In this document: positions 1 through 8,321 of the stretch, piece after piece
Layout of the letters: every line of letters begins with the position of its first letter
Position numbering within the stretch: the stretch's first letter is position 1
NCBI GenBank assembly: GCA_020630495.1
Contig: JAHDBH010000026.1
Location: forward strand, 1 to 39,010
DNA length: 39,010 nucleotides
Reading direction: 5' to 3'
Origin: Saprospiraceae bacterium
Lineage (GTDB): Bacteria; Bacteroidota; Bacteroidia; Chitinophagales; Saprospiraceae
Translations under genes and position numbers: made by a program
Notes under the pieces: model-generated
The model's input: only the letters and a program-made list of their open reading frames with translations
The model's database searches: none
Told to the model about the DNA's origin: nothing

Positions 1-2
1 TC

Positions 3-59
3 ATCAATGATTTCTACGGCTTAGGCTCCCACGAGCTCAAGCCCAATTATCAGCTATAA
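3..59 (+). CDS. C-terminal end of an upstream gene (partial)
   Basis: From base 3 one frame stays open and ends with TAA at 57-59, reading INDFYGLGSHELKPNYQL. The other two forward frames hit stops within the first few codons. The composition looks like a real protein tail, but 18 residues are too few to name a family. The gene would start left of the window. It could also be chance. Confidence 0.35.
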   Translation: MNDFYGLGSHELKPNYQL

Positions 60-326
60 TAGCATGCAGGCATGCTTTCGTGGCGTATAGGGCTTTCGTG
101 CGTAGATTCTCGTAATCTCACTAGAGACTTTGCACGAAAGTGCTCTAGCCTGCCTACTATTCCTACTCATCATGACTGTCTGTAACATGTGATCATCCTA
201 GGAAAACTCACGTGGACTGGCTTGTTCACATGAAGTCGATAGCCAAGGGACCCTAGAGAGCAGAGCATGTGGTCTAGACTCAATGTCTGGAATAGTGATT
301 AACTTCATGATAAAATATCTATTAGC
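60..326. other. Intergenic region with hairpins, no gene seen
   Basis: About 270 bases without a supported gene. It holds a perfect 7-bp inverted repeat AGCATGC/GCATGCT at 61-76, which may be a terminator or simple palindrome after the upstream gene. It also holds one copy of the dispersed GAAA-loop mini-hairpin at 128-143, flanked by CTAGA and TCTAG, which can extend the pairing. The core CTTTCGTG occurs twice more at about 75-95. No clear -7 box is visible before the gene at 327. Confidence 0.5.
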
Positions 327-734
327 ATGCCCCCAATTGCAAGAAATATCATCGGAGTCGTAGTCGGTATCCTCGTCGGCGGAGTGGTTAATTACGGTAT
401 CGTGGTGCTAGGTGGATTTCTCATAGAACCACCAGCTGGAGTAGATCCCAGTGATATGGAAAGTATAGCAGCCAATATCGACCGTTACAAGCCCATACAC
501 CTCCTGGTGCCTTTTGTAGCACACGCGCTAGGCACACTGGTAGGAGCCATCATCGCTGCACGCATCGCCGCTACGAGAAAGATGGCTATGGCTCTTATCA
601 TTGGCGTATTCTACCTGCTCGGTGGGATATCTATGATCATGAGCGTAGGAGGTCCACTATGGTTTGTTGCCGTAGATTTGCTACTTGCCTATCTTCCAAT
701 GGCCGCTCTGGGAGCTAAAATCGGAGGAGCGTAA
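327..734 (+). CDS. Small integral membrane protein, unknown function
   Basis: A 135-residue protein with about four hydrophobic segments: residues 7-31, 58-81, 86-106 and 110-130. A polar loop at about 35-55 (PPAGVDPSDMES...) lies between the first two. Glycine and alanine content in the helices is high, and the last two helices are separated by only a few residues. I do not recognise a named family. It begins with ATG and ends with TAA. The next gene starts about 120 bases downstream behind its own promoter box, so this gene is probably transcribed alone. A small inner-membrane protein of unknown role is all that can be said. Confidence 0.7.
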   Translation: MPPIARNIIGVVVGILVGGVVNYGIVVLGGFLIEPPAGVDPSDMESIAANIDRYKPIHLLVPFVAHALGTLVGAIIAARIAATRKMAMALIIGVFYLLGGISMIMSVGGPLWFVAVDLLLAYLPMAALGAKIGGA

Positions 735-738
735 GGGG

Positions 739-756
739 CGCTCGCACGAGCGAAAT
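739..756 (-). repeat. Hairpin with a 5' ATTT flank, mini-hairpin variant
   Basis: On the minus strand this reads ATTT followed by the inverted repeat CGCTCG/CGAGCG with a two-base loop. ATTT touches the stem exactly as in the GAAA-loop mini-hairpins elsewhere in the window, but the loop differs. It lies just after the stop of the gene at 327-734 and could act as its terminator hairpin. Confidence 0.4.
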
Positions 757-802
757 CTTCTGGTGGTATGTTGTAGATGATATGCTCGAGCGATGCTCAG
801 GC

Positions 803-810
803 TATCTTTG
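803..810 (+). promoter_or_regulatory. Bacteroidota -7 box TATCTTTG
   Basis: An exact match to the Bacteroidota -7 consensus TAnnTTTG. Transcription would start at about 815-818. That leaves only a few bases before the TTG at 821 but about 38 bases before the ATG at 854, which supports 854 as the start of the lipoprotein. No TTG is seen at the expected -33 spacing. Confidence 0.55.
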
Positions 811-853
811 CACCTGCTAATTGATATCATACTTAGGACGATCAATATTTGCC

Positions 854-1276
854 ATGACCATACTTAGTTCCACATGTCAGCGTACAGGCCTCATGGGCTT
901 GCTCCTCTGCCTGATCATGCTCACCGCGAGCTGTCAGCAAGAGGCCAGTCAAGAGTCCAAAAACTCCATTGATACCCCGAGTCCCGATCGATATGATCTC
1001 ATAGTCGATGTCTCTACGACCCGCTCTGAGCTAGAGCGCAAAGCCGCAGAAGTACAAGAGATGTACGGCGTCTATGTAGATTACAGTCTGACACAATTTG
1101 ACGAAAGCGGATTCATCCAGTTTCTGGACTTAAACCTTCGCGGAGCTAAAGGAGTAGGAGGTATGAGCAATGCGGATCGAGCTAGTCTGGGTACGCACGA
1201 CTACGGCTTCAGAATCGAGCGACTTCCAGATGGCAGCATCGACATCACCAATATCATGTTTCTAGAGGATGAGTGA
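854..1276 (+). CDS. Predicted lipoprotein, unknown function
   Basis: About 140 residues from the ATG at 854; an in-frame TTG at 821 is possible but less likely given the promoter box at 803. The hydrophobic signal at residues 12-24 ends in a lipobox-like LTASC with the lipidated cysteine near residue 27, followed by a Gln/Glu/Ser-rich tether. The mature domain of about 110 residues carries no family I recognise. Its last eight bases overlap the start of the Smr-domain gene, so the two are probably translationally coupled. Expected location is the outer or inner membrane, facing the periplasm. Confidence 0.7.
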   Translation: MTILSSTCQRTGLMGLLLCLIMLTASCQQEASQESKNSIDTPSPDRYDLIVDVSTTRSELERKAAEVQEMYGVYVDYSLTQFDESGFIQFLDLNLRGAKGVGGMSNADRASLGTHDYGFRIERLPDGSIDITNIMFLEDE

Positions 1277-1937
1277 GTCGTGGTTTGACGATCTGTGGAT
1301 CGGTGATGTGCTGCGTAGAGTGAGTACAGGAAAGTATGGCAAGTACGAGGGCATAAGTGAAAGCGGTAAGATTCTCTGGTATGCCGGTGGTACGCAGCAG
1401 CTTGTATCTGCAGACGATATAGAGCGGAGAGTATACGACGAGGCACAGCTCCTGCAAGAAGCCCTCATCAAGCGTGAGGGTCCGGCTGCAGTGACCATTC
1501 CTGCACAAAAATCCTCGTCACCAGCCAAGCCGAGATCAAATCGTGAGCCTAGGCGCAATCCTGTCCCAGAAGAGAAGTCATCTGTAGAGGAAGTACCAGG
1601 CACAGTAAATGCTAAGCGGCCTGTGAAATTTGGTCCAAGAGTTGCTTCTCAGACAGATGCCACCATCAGTGATGAGATCGATCTACACCTGGGGCCCGAT
1701 GACGAGAAGAAACTCGGTAACTGGCCTGGATCCGAACTCCATTACCAGATCACCCAATGTAGGAAATATCTCACTAGAGCCCAAGAGGCTGGACTCAAAG
1801 AAGTGAGGATCATACATGGCAAAGGTGCAGGAGTGCTCCGTGCAGAAGTACACCAGCTCATGGCAGAGCATGCATCTGTAGAGCGCTGGGCCATCATAGA
1901 TGCGGGTGCGACTAGGGTCTGGCTGGTACCATCATGA
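1269..1937 (+). CDS. Smr-domain protein (MutS2 C-terminal type)
   Basis: A 222-residue protein. The N-terminal part (about 1-60) is a compact beta-rich segment (WIGDVLRRVSTGKYGKYEG). Residues 65-130 form a polar Lys/Pro/Ser linker. The C-terminal 90 residues are an Smr domain: it opens with EIDLHL (about 137), has the HGKGAG signature at about 184-190, and ends with the typical small strand before VWLVPS. Smr domains bind or nick DNA or RNA. Stand-alone forms with a linker are common in Bacteroidota, and the target cannot be read from the sequence. The ATG lies inside the end of the upstream lipoprotein gene (8-base overlap). Confidence 0.85.
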   Translation: MSESWFDDLWIGDVLRRVSTGKYGKYEGISESGKILWYAGGTQQLVSADDIERRVYDEAQLLQEALIKREGPAAVTIPAQKSSSPAKPRSNREPRRNPVPEEKSSVEEVPGTVNAKRPVKFGPRVASQTDATISDEIDLHLGPDDEKKLGNWPGSELHYQITQCRKYLTRAQEAGLKEVRIIHGKGAGVLRAEVHQLMAEHASVERWAIIDAGATRVWLVPS

Positions 1938-1986
1938 TGATGTACTGAGAACTAATAAGAAAGCAGACGACTTTAACGTATAAGAT

Positions 1987-3393
1987 ATGACGATAGAACA
2001 GATATACACAGGATGCCTAGCGCAAGGCGCGTACTATATAGAGAGCCAGGGTGAGGCTGCGATCATAGATCCGCTCCGTGAGAGTGAGCCCTATCTAAGC
2101 CGCGCGGAGGCAGATGGCGCTACGATCAAGTTCATCTTTGAGACACACTTCCATGCTGACTTCGTCAGCGGCCATGTGGATCTGGCTAAGCGCACTGGAG
2201 CGACCATCGTCTACGGCCCTGAGGCGGAAACGGATTTTCAGGCGCATGTGGCTACTGATGGGGAGGAGTTTAAGGTCGGCGATCTGACGCTTAGGGTCTT
2301 GCATACCCCTGGACATACAGTGGAGTCCAGTTGCTACTTGCTCCTGGACGCACAGGGTCAGGAAAAGGCCATCTTCACGGGCGACACCTTGTTTCTTGGT
2401 GATGTCGGACGACCAGATCTAGCTCAGAAAGGAGCAGATATGACTTCTGAGGATCTTGCTGGCATGCTCTACGATAGTCTGAGATCCAAGATCATGCCGT
2501 TGCCAGACCATATCACAGTCTATCCCGCACACGGTGCTGGATCCGCCTGTGGTAAGAATATGATGAAGATCACTCAGGACACACTAGGTAATCAGAAGGC
2601 GATGAACTACGCGCTCCAGCCAGACTTGACCAAAGAGCAGTTCACGGAGCAACTGCTAGATGGCTTGCTAGCGCCACCAGCATACTTTCCTCTCAATGTC
2701 TCGCTCAATAAGCGTGGCTACGACTCGCACAGCGATGTGATGAAACGAGGTACGGTAGCAAGATCTGTAGCAGAGGTAAAGCAGTATAAGCAAGACGATC
2801 ACACGCTACTGCTAGATGTACGCTCAGCGGAGGACTTTGCACAGAGTCATATACCTGGTAGCATCTTCATAGGACTGGATGGGAGCTTTGCTCCCTGGGT
2901 GGGTGAGTTGATTGCTGATATTCACACAGCGATACTCCTCATTGCACCTGCTGGTCGCGAAGAAGAGGCGGTAAAGCGCTTAGCGCGAGTAGGATTTGAT
3001 CAGTGCGTGGGCTATCTTGATGGTGGTATAGAGGCCTGGAAGCAAGCTGGCGAACCTGTCTCTCGTGTCCAGCGCTACACAGCCAAGCAACTGGAAGAGC
3101 TCTATCGTGAGCGACCAAAGGTCGTAGTCGATATCCGCAAGCCATCAGAATATGATAATGGACATATCCTCGAGGTCGACAATCTTCCTCTGAGTGACAT
3201 CCATGATCATCTGGATGTCTACCGCAATATGACTGGCCCTGTACTTCACTGTGCTGGAGGATATCGATCTATGATAGCGGCAAGTATCCTTAAGTCACGC
3301 GGCATCGAGAATGTCTCAGATGTGATCGGCGGCTATGGCGCGATCAAGGAAGCTGTGATTCCTGTGGTGAGTGCTGCACTGGCGTGTGACTAG
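1987..3393 (+). CDS. MBL-fold hydrolase with two rhodanese domains
   Basis: A 468-residue three-domain protein resembling persulfide dioxygenase/sulfurtransferase fusions such as CstB. Residues 1-240 are a metallo-beta-lactamase fold with metal ligands in THFHAD (H54, H56, D58), the His of TPGHT, the Asp of FTGDTLF and the His of YPAHG. Residues about 255-345 are a rhodanese domain whose active-site loop (LLIAPAGREEE) lacks the catalytic Cys. Residues about 355-460 are a second rhodanese with Cys422 in HCAGGYRS, so this one should be active. The expected role is oxidation or transfer of persulfide sulfur in the cytoplasm, since no signal peptide is seen. An ATG follows 49 bases of intergenic DNA, and the next gene abuts the stop codon. 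Confidence 0.9.
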   Translation: MTIEQIYTGCLAQGAYYIESQGEAAIIDPLRESEPYLSRAEADGATIKFIFETHFHADFVSGHVDLAKRTGATIVYGPEAETDFQAHVATDGEEFKVGDLTLRVLHTPGHTVESSCYLLLDAQGQEKAIFTGDTLFLGDVGRPDLAQKGADMTSEDLAGMLYDSLRSKIMPLPDHITVYPAHGAGSACGKNMMKITQDTLGNQKAMNYALQPDLTKEQFTEQLLDGLLAPPAYFPLNVSLNKRGYDSHSDVMKRGTVARSVAEVKQYKQDDHTLLLDVRSAEDFAQSHIPGSIFIGLDGSFAPWVGELIADIHTAILLIAPAGREEEAVKRLARVGFDQCVGYLDGGIEAWKQAGEPVSRVQRYTAKQLEELYRERPKVVVDIRKPSEYDNGHILEVDNLPLSDIHDHLDVYRNMTGPVLHCAGGYRSMIAASILKSRGIENVSDVIGGYGAIKEAVIPVVSAALACD

Positions 3394-3996
3394 ATGTCTC
3401 TGGTGCTCCTTGTAAGGCTGAGTATGATGGTTTCTACTTATGGCTTGGTCCATCTCGCTTTGGCGCTGTTGGTATCCGTCATGATGCATTCCTGTCAAGA
3501 TAAGCACGAGTCCTCAAGGGTCGAGGATGTGAAGCCAGAGTTGAGAGATACTATCGAGAAAATTGCCTTTCTCGGGTATCTGAGCGCACCACCACATAGA
3601 GTTGATATGCCACCTTCAGATCAGTATAGTCGCATGCTCTGGGTGCGTGATGTCTCGACTGACTCAGAACTACATCGCCTTAGATCTACGGGGGAAGGCG
3701 CCATCAAGGCACTAGCGACTGAGGCGCTACTACGACGTCCAGAGACGGATCATCTGAGTATCTTACATTCAGCTCTATTGGATACGGTTACTTGGGTTTT
3801 CTTTATGCAGGGGCATCAGTTGAGAGAAGTAACGATGTCAGAATATCTTGCTCGTTATATACCAGAATTAGACCCTCTGAGCCCGCCTCCTCCTCCTCCT
3901 CCTGTGGCGATCACATTACACATAGAGCCGCGTGACATAATTGTCCTTCGTGATTTATATGCATCCTATAGAGCTCGTACCTATAAGTCGGACTAG
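3394..3996 (+). CDS. Predicted lipoprotein with a polyproline tract
   Basis: A 200-residue protein whose ATG follows directly on the TAG of the MBL-rhodanese gene. An in-frame ATG lies ten codons later. The hydrophobic N-terminus leads to VMMHSC with a possible lipidated Cys34, then a charged region. Near residues 163-170 a run of prolines is encoded by repeated CCT codons (about 3884-3903), a simple-sequence tract that could slip. No family is recognised. It is convergent with the porin gene at 4021, with 24 bases between the stops. Its abutting position suggests co-transcription with the upstream gene, but a functional link is not shown. Confidence 0.6.
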   Translation: MSLVLLVRLSMMVSTYGLVHLALALLVSVMMHSCQDKHESSRVEDVKPELRDTIEKIAFLGYLSAPPHRVDMPPSDQYSRMLWVRDVSTDSELHRLRSTGEGAIKALATEALLRRPETDHLSILHSALLDTVTWVFFMQGHQLREVTMSEYLARYIPELDPLSPPPPPPPVAITLHIEPRDIIVLRDLYASYRARTYKSD

Positions 3997-4020
3997 CATA
4001 GTGCATGTCCGGTAATAAGA

Positions 4021-5931
4021 TCAATTCAACAGTCTCCACCTGAATCCAAAGCGAATCCTCAGCTCATTCATAGGATGATTGGCGACAGTATAGTAGATGG
4101 GGCCGCCTAGCTCCGCTGTGACATTTTCTGCATTGATAAACACACGGAAGCGATCTATCCTAAATTGAAAAAAGACATCCAGCGGCATGTAGCCGTCGTA
4201 GTCCTCTATGGGATTGCGATAGAAGCTCATCAGACCTGGTTGCCACCAGGGAAGTGCATAGCGATCTGCCACCCGTAGCTCTACGCCCAGCTGGATGTCC
4301 AGCTCATCATTAAACCATAGATCATTGTAGTATACAGAACTACGCGCATAAAGCCTTGGCATACCATAGAGCGGCTCATCATAGTTCTGTAGGAATGCCG
4401 AGCCATCCCAGTGCCACCTGCGCCAGCGCAGTTGCCAGTCCACTTCTAGACGCTGCAGGAGCAGAGCCTCGCTTGACACCTGAGTGCTGAAGTCGCTATC
4501 AAAATAGGTATAATTATCTATCCGATACAAGTGTGCGCCCACCCTGATGCGATCCTCAAGCAGAGACAGCACTCCATAGAGCTTATCCTCTTGGGTATTA
4601 TTCAAATCAAGATTTCTGATGTCTATGCCAGTAGCTATCTGTCTCTCATAGATCCATCCAGGATCGTAGATGATCGATCTTACTCCTGCCGTGAGCCCCA
4701 GGGCTTTACCTACAGTACCAGTGAGCTCAGCACCGAGCTTGTACCTGCCACGATCATCCCCTATGAGTAGCTCCGCATAGGCATCTAGTGAGATGGCAGA
4801 GCTGAGGCGGCTATCTAGCGTAGCACCGACATAGAAAGGGTTGACCGTCCGCATCTCGGATTCTAGGTCTTCTAGACGCTGCTCGGCACGGATATATCCT
4901 CGGAGTTCTTGACGAAAATCTGACCTGCCCACCGCTGTACGGAGGCCTAGTTCTTGATTCCAGCTACGATAATTATAGGAGCTTCTCAGACCTCGTGTAT
5001 CTACCCATAGTACCTGATAGAAACTACTATCACCAGCGATATTCTCGTCGCTGTATCTACTACGCTGTGAGCGGTAACTTACACTGAAGTCACCCACCAG
5101 AGCATCAGATTTTCCGTGACCTAACAGTGTGTACTTGTGGTGCCAGGTAAGATTTCTATCTTGGATGATGATTCCTGCACGGTCTAGTTGTACGGGGATA
5201 TTGGCTCTCAGCTCAAAATCCTCCTCGTCAAATAAGTCTCGCGTCGTGATACCACCATTAGACTCTTGATTGATACTATTAGTGGTAAAAACTAGGGTGG
5301 AGTGGTAGCGCTGGTCCTCTGAGTGATACCACAGTCCTGTATTGAGAAAGCTGTGCTTGCTGCGATGCTGATCGAAATAGCCCGTGTGATTGATCCTCTG
5401 ATAGTCAATCGTAAATCGCAATCTATCTTGAAGGTCCCTCGCAAAGAGCGCATCAAATCGGATATTGTTCTGCGTGCCTGTCTGTGCAAACAGGAAGTCC
5501 GCGAGCGCTTGATTGGTCTTGTAAAATTGAAGGTCGCGGGAGCGCTTCATATAAGGCTGATAGCCTGTGATGCCTGACCTGATGCCCAGCTCCTCTACGC
5601 CTTCGTAGGCGAGTGGGTGAAGCGGACTTCCCAGATTTCCCAGCGAGCCATAGTCATGGCGACCAGATCTAGCAGGATCGAGTTGTCTATCACCTATATC
5701 GATATTTATCTCACGCAGTGAAGTGCTGTCCTCGTACTGAAATGCAACGAAATATACCCCGCGCAGACTGTCAGGAGCAGTGAATACTGTACTATCTAGC
5801 CCATCTGGTATCCCCCCAGGAGCTTGTGTCCCCACTGGATTGCGCGGATCCTGAGCGTGCGCGCAGACACAGGTAGACACGAGAAGCGTAAACCAGATCA
5901 TCCATCTCATACGATATGCAGTAAGTAGCAT
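4021..5931 (-). CDS. Putative porin, outer-membrane beta-barrel (Porin_10-like)
   Basis: A 636-residue protein with an N-terminal signal peptide (hydrophobic about 10-25, cleaved near CAHAQ). The rest alternates short aromatic-rich strands with polar turns throughout, ending IRFGFRWRLLN as outer-membrane barrels do. Length and the terminal segment (FFQFRIDRFRVFINAENVT) match the Bacteroidota 'putative porin' family (Porin_10). It should sit in the outer membrane; the transported substrate is unknown. On the minus strand a box TACCTTCG (5939-5946) lies seven bases before the ATG. It runs in the same direction as the choice-of-anchor B gene, with 78 bases between. Confidence 0.8.
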   Translation of the reverse strand: MLLTAYRMRWMIWFTLLVSTCVCAHAQDPRNPVGTQAPGGIPDGLDSTVFTAPDSLRGVYFVAFQYEDSTSLREINIDIGDRQLDPARSGRHDYGSLGNLGSPLHPLAYEGVEELGIRSGITGYQPYMKRSRDLQFYKTNQALADFLFAQTGTQNNIRFDALFARDLQDRLRFTIDYQRINHTGYFDQHRSKHSFLNTGLWYHSEDQRYHSTLVFTTNSINQESNGGITTRDLFDEEDFELRANIPVQLDRAGIIIQDRNLTWHHKYTLLGHGKSDALVGDFSVSYRSQRSRYSDENIAGDSSFYQVLWVDTRGLRSSYNYRSWNQELGLRTAVGRSDFRQELRGYIRAEQRLEDLESEMRTVNPFYVGATLDSRLSSAISLDAYAELLIGDDRGRYKLGAELTGTVGKALGLTAGVRSIIYDPGWIYERQIATGIDIRNLDLNNTQEDKLYGVLSLLEDRIRVGAHLYRIDNYTYFDSDFSTQVSSEALLLQRLEVDWQLRWRRWHWDGSAFLQNYDEPLYGMPRLYARSSVYYNDLWFNDELDIQLGVELRVADRYALPWWQPGLMSFYRNPIEDYDGYMPLDVFFQFRIDRFRVFINAENVTAELGGPIYYTVANHPMNELRIRFGFRWRLLN

Positions 5932-6009
5932 CAGTCCGCGAAGGTATCATCTATCACATCCATGGTAGAGTGAAGGTCGATACTCAGAAGAACGCTAGTA
6001 CGGCGGTCA

Positions 6010-7416
6010 CTAGTGCAGCACTAGGATCTTAGCTTGATAGGGCTGTCCATCCATTACAGCTGTGAGCAGGTAGCTGCCACTCCTCAGGTCCGCCACGGAT
6101 ATCGTCCTGTCATCGACTATCAAGGGAGCTGAGATTATCTGCTGACCTAGGATAGATCGGATTATCAGCTGCTCGATGGCCTGACCACCGTGATCTATGT
6201 AGAGCTGTCCATCCATCACGGGATTGGGGCTTACACGGAGCTCCTGTACAGACATCAGCAGCTCTTGAGTATGTACGCTAGTGGCGGCGCAGTCAGTGTC
6301 GATAGCGTCAAATAAGAATAGTCCTTCCTGCATATCTGAAACGATGAATCGGCCAGAGGGAAAAAACGGATACACACCCCAAGCGCCTTCGTAGCTTCTG
6401 CGATGTGGTATATTGCTCGTCTGATAAAAGAAGACTCGCTCAGGAAATTCTGGATTACTGATATCATACACCTGCAAGCCATCATAGTAGTAGCTCACAT
6501 AGAGATAGTCGCAGGCGATCACCTGATTGTGCGCGATACTATTGCTGAGGTCATTCCCAGCATCCAAGGTAGCAATCACAGATGGATCCGTCGGATCCTG
6601 GACGTCGAGCACCTTGATATCAGTACCCCAAGTCTCATCCGCAAAGAAGTAGTAATCTCCGTCCTCAGTGGGCCATCCGCTGTGATTGTAGCCGCTCTGT
6701 GGGTAGTCCGCCGTGCTGAGGAAACTCAGCAAGCTAGCGTCCATAGGGTCTGTGAAGTCGGCAATCATCACTCCACCAGGACCCAGATTGAGATAAGCTC
6801 TTCCATCAAGGATGTGACCATCATGCACTTGGCTAAATCCTACTCCGCCTATCTCACTATACGCCCGGAGAAACTGAGGATCCGTAGGGTCGGAGATATC
6901 ATAGACTCGAAGCGGATCGTAATTTCCAGGTGATCCACCTCGACTGATCAGTCCATAGAGCAGTCCCTGAACTGTATCGATAAATATATTGTGAGCGCGC
7001 GCGATCACAGCATCATCCGAGTAGACCACGGGAGCCCTTTCGGGCAAATGCGTCATATCTATAATCTGCAGTACATTGCCATTACCCTCATCGGATATAG
7101 TGTAGAGATGCCCTTGGTAATCGTGATAGTCTCTGTGTATGATCACACCACCCTGCACCACGCCTGGTATCTCTGCACGCAGGGCAAGGGTATCATCGTC
7201 CGTCAATTCGAAGATGTGTGTGCCCCACGTGGTGCCTATGACGGCATATTCATGACCGTCTTGCGTGTAGCCCCAGACTTCATTGTACGTATTGTCAAAT
7301 GTGGTGCTTCCCACTAGGCTAGAGTCAGACCAGTGATCAAGCAAGGTGGCTTCTTGCTGAGCCATGAGAAAGGTAATACTGGCAATAGTGATCACGTAGG
7401 AGAGAAGGATTTTCAT
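6010..7416 (-). CDS. Choice-of-anchor B family protein, T9SS-secreted
   Basis: A 468-residue protein. The signal peptide (about 1-19) ends in FLMAQ. The body, about residues 25-370, resembles the choice-of-anchor B family: NEVWGYTQDGHEYAVIGTTWGTHIFEL, then LVIVD-type repeats each built around 'VYDISDPTDPQFL' (for example DPLRVYDISDPTDP and IKVLDVQDPTDP), which probably form a beta-propeller. Residues about 385-468 are a type A T9SS sorting domain (VSPNPVMDGQLYIDHGG...GSYLLTAV). Predicted to be exported through the outer membrane and anchored on the surface or released. Function unknown. TATGTTTG lies five bases before the ATG. Confidence 0.85.
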   Translation of the reverse strand: MKILLSYVITIASITFLMAQQEATLLDHWSDSSLVGSTTFDNTYNEVWGYTQDGHEYAVIGTTWGTHIFELTDDDTLALRAEIPGVVQGGVIIHRDYHDYQGHLYTISDEGNGNVLQIIDMTHLPERAPVVYSDDAVIARAHNIFIDTVQGLLYGLISRGGSPGNYDPLRVYDISDPTDPQFLRAYSEIGGVGFSQVHDGHILDGRAYLNLGPGGVMIADFTDPMDASLLSFLSTADYPQSGYNHSGWPTEDGDYYFFADETWGTDIKVLDVQDPTDPSVIATLDAGNDLSNSIAHNQVIACDYLYVSYYYDGLQVYDISNPEFPERVFFYQTSNIPHRRSYEGAWGVYPFFPSGRFIVSDMQEGLFLFDAIDTDCAATSVHTQELLMSVQELRVSPNPVMDGQLYIDHGGQAIEQLIIRSILGQQIISAPLIVDDRTISVADLRSGSYLLTAVMDGQPYQAKILVLH

Positions 7417-7420
7417 CCGT

Positions 7421-7428
7421 CAAACATA
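7421..7428 (-). promoter_or_regulatory. -7 box TATGTTTG next to a start codon
   Basis: An exact TAnnTTTG match on the minus strand, ending four bases before the ATG of the choice-of-anchor B gene. Transcription would begin at or within a few bases of the start codon, giving a leaderless or nearly leaderless mRNA. No TTG is seen at -33. Confidence 0.45.
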
Positions 7429-7485
7429 AGCTTGGATCACAGATTTTGATTGTCTTCCAGCGGCTAGGACATGAGATAAGCCTGG

Positions 7486-8289
7486 CTACTCAGACGGCAT
7501 CACGACCTCTGGATTGATTCCCATATTGCTAAATCCGCCATCGTGATAGAGATTTTGCATGGTGATTTTCTTACTCATATCTGAGAAGAGGAATATGCAG
7601 TAGTCCGCACACTCATCCGCCGTAGCATTGCCCAGAGGAGACATAGTGTCTGCATAGTCAAAGAATTCCTGAAAGCCCTTGACACCTTGGCCAGCTGTAG
7701 TCATAGTGGGTGACTGTGAGATGGTATTAACCCTTACGTTATTCTTTTTTCCAAAATGGTATCCAAAGCTCCTGGCAAACGATTCCAGCAGTGCCTTGCT
7801 CTCAGCCATCTCGCTGTAGTCAGGAAAGACACGCTGCGCGGCGATGTAGCTCAGCGCCAGCATGGATCCCCAGTCAGCCATCACATCTTGCTGATAGGCT
7901 ACTTGCATGAATTTGTGAAATGAGATGGCAGAGACATCAAAAGTCTTTTGCATCCAGTCGTACTTGAGATCAGTGTAGGCACGATTTTTACGCACATTGA
8001 CGGACATGCCAATAGAGTGAAGTACAAAGTCCATCTTTCCACCAAGTATATCTTGGCTCTGGCTATATAGCTTGGCTATATCATCCAGGGATGTAGCATC
8101 AGCTGGGATGATCTCCGCATTGATCTCTTCTGCGAGCTTCTGGATCTCGCCAAATCTCATGGCTACAGGAGCATTGGTCAAAGTGATCTTGGCGCCTTGC
8201 TCGTGGCATTTTTGAGCGACTTTCCAAGCTATAGATTGCTCGTCAAGTGGTCCTGATATGATGCCGCGTTTTCCTTCTAGTAGTCCCAT
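7486..8289 (-). CDS. fabI: Enoyl-[acyl-carrier-protein] reductase FabI
   Basis: NAD(P)H-dependent reductase of the last step of each fatty-acid elongation cycle, cytoplasmic. The 267 residues from the ATG at 8289 begin MGLLEGKRG. A further 23 in-frame codons upstream run into the previous gene and are rejected. The nucleotide-binding signature GIISGPLDEQSIAWKVA is at about 9-25. The Rossmann core has HSIGM at 91-95. The active site has Tyr148 (LSY), Tyr158 and Lys165 in the Y-x6-K spacing typical of FabI. Length matches the family. It lies 32 bases after the glycosyltransferase gene, with a -7 box in the gap, so it can be transcribed independently. Confidence 0.96.
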   Translation of the reverse strand: MGLLEGKRGIISGPLDEQSIAWKVAQKCHEQGAKITLTNAPVAMRFGEIQKLAEEINAEIIPADATSLDDIAKLYSQSQDILGGKMDFVLHSIGMSVNVRKNRAYTDLKYDWMQKTFDVSAISFHKFMQVAYQQDVMADWGSMLALSYIAAQRVFPDYSEMAESKALLESFARSFGYHFGKKNNVRVNTISQSPTMTTAGQGVKGFQEFFDYADTMSPLGNATADECADYCIFLFSDMSKKITMQNLYHDGGFSNMGINPEVVMPSE

Positions 8290-8312
8290 GATGCTATTTA
8301 TTTTTCTCAGGG

Positions 8313-8320
8313 CAAATTTA
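8313..8320 (-). promoter_or_regulatory. -7 box TAAATTTG before fabI
   Basis: TAnnTTTG on the minus strand, between the glycosyltransferase stop and the fabI start. Transcription would start at about 8306-8308, giving a leader of roughly 18 bases to the ATG at 8289. This supports the short fabI start. No clear TTG is seen at -33. Confidence 0.45.
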
Positions 8321-8321
8321 G

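Noticed and set aside
6403-6933. 176-codon plus-strand frame opposite the choice-of-anchor B gene
   Set aside because: Antisense shadow of a well-supported gene with no domain of its own.
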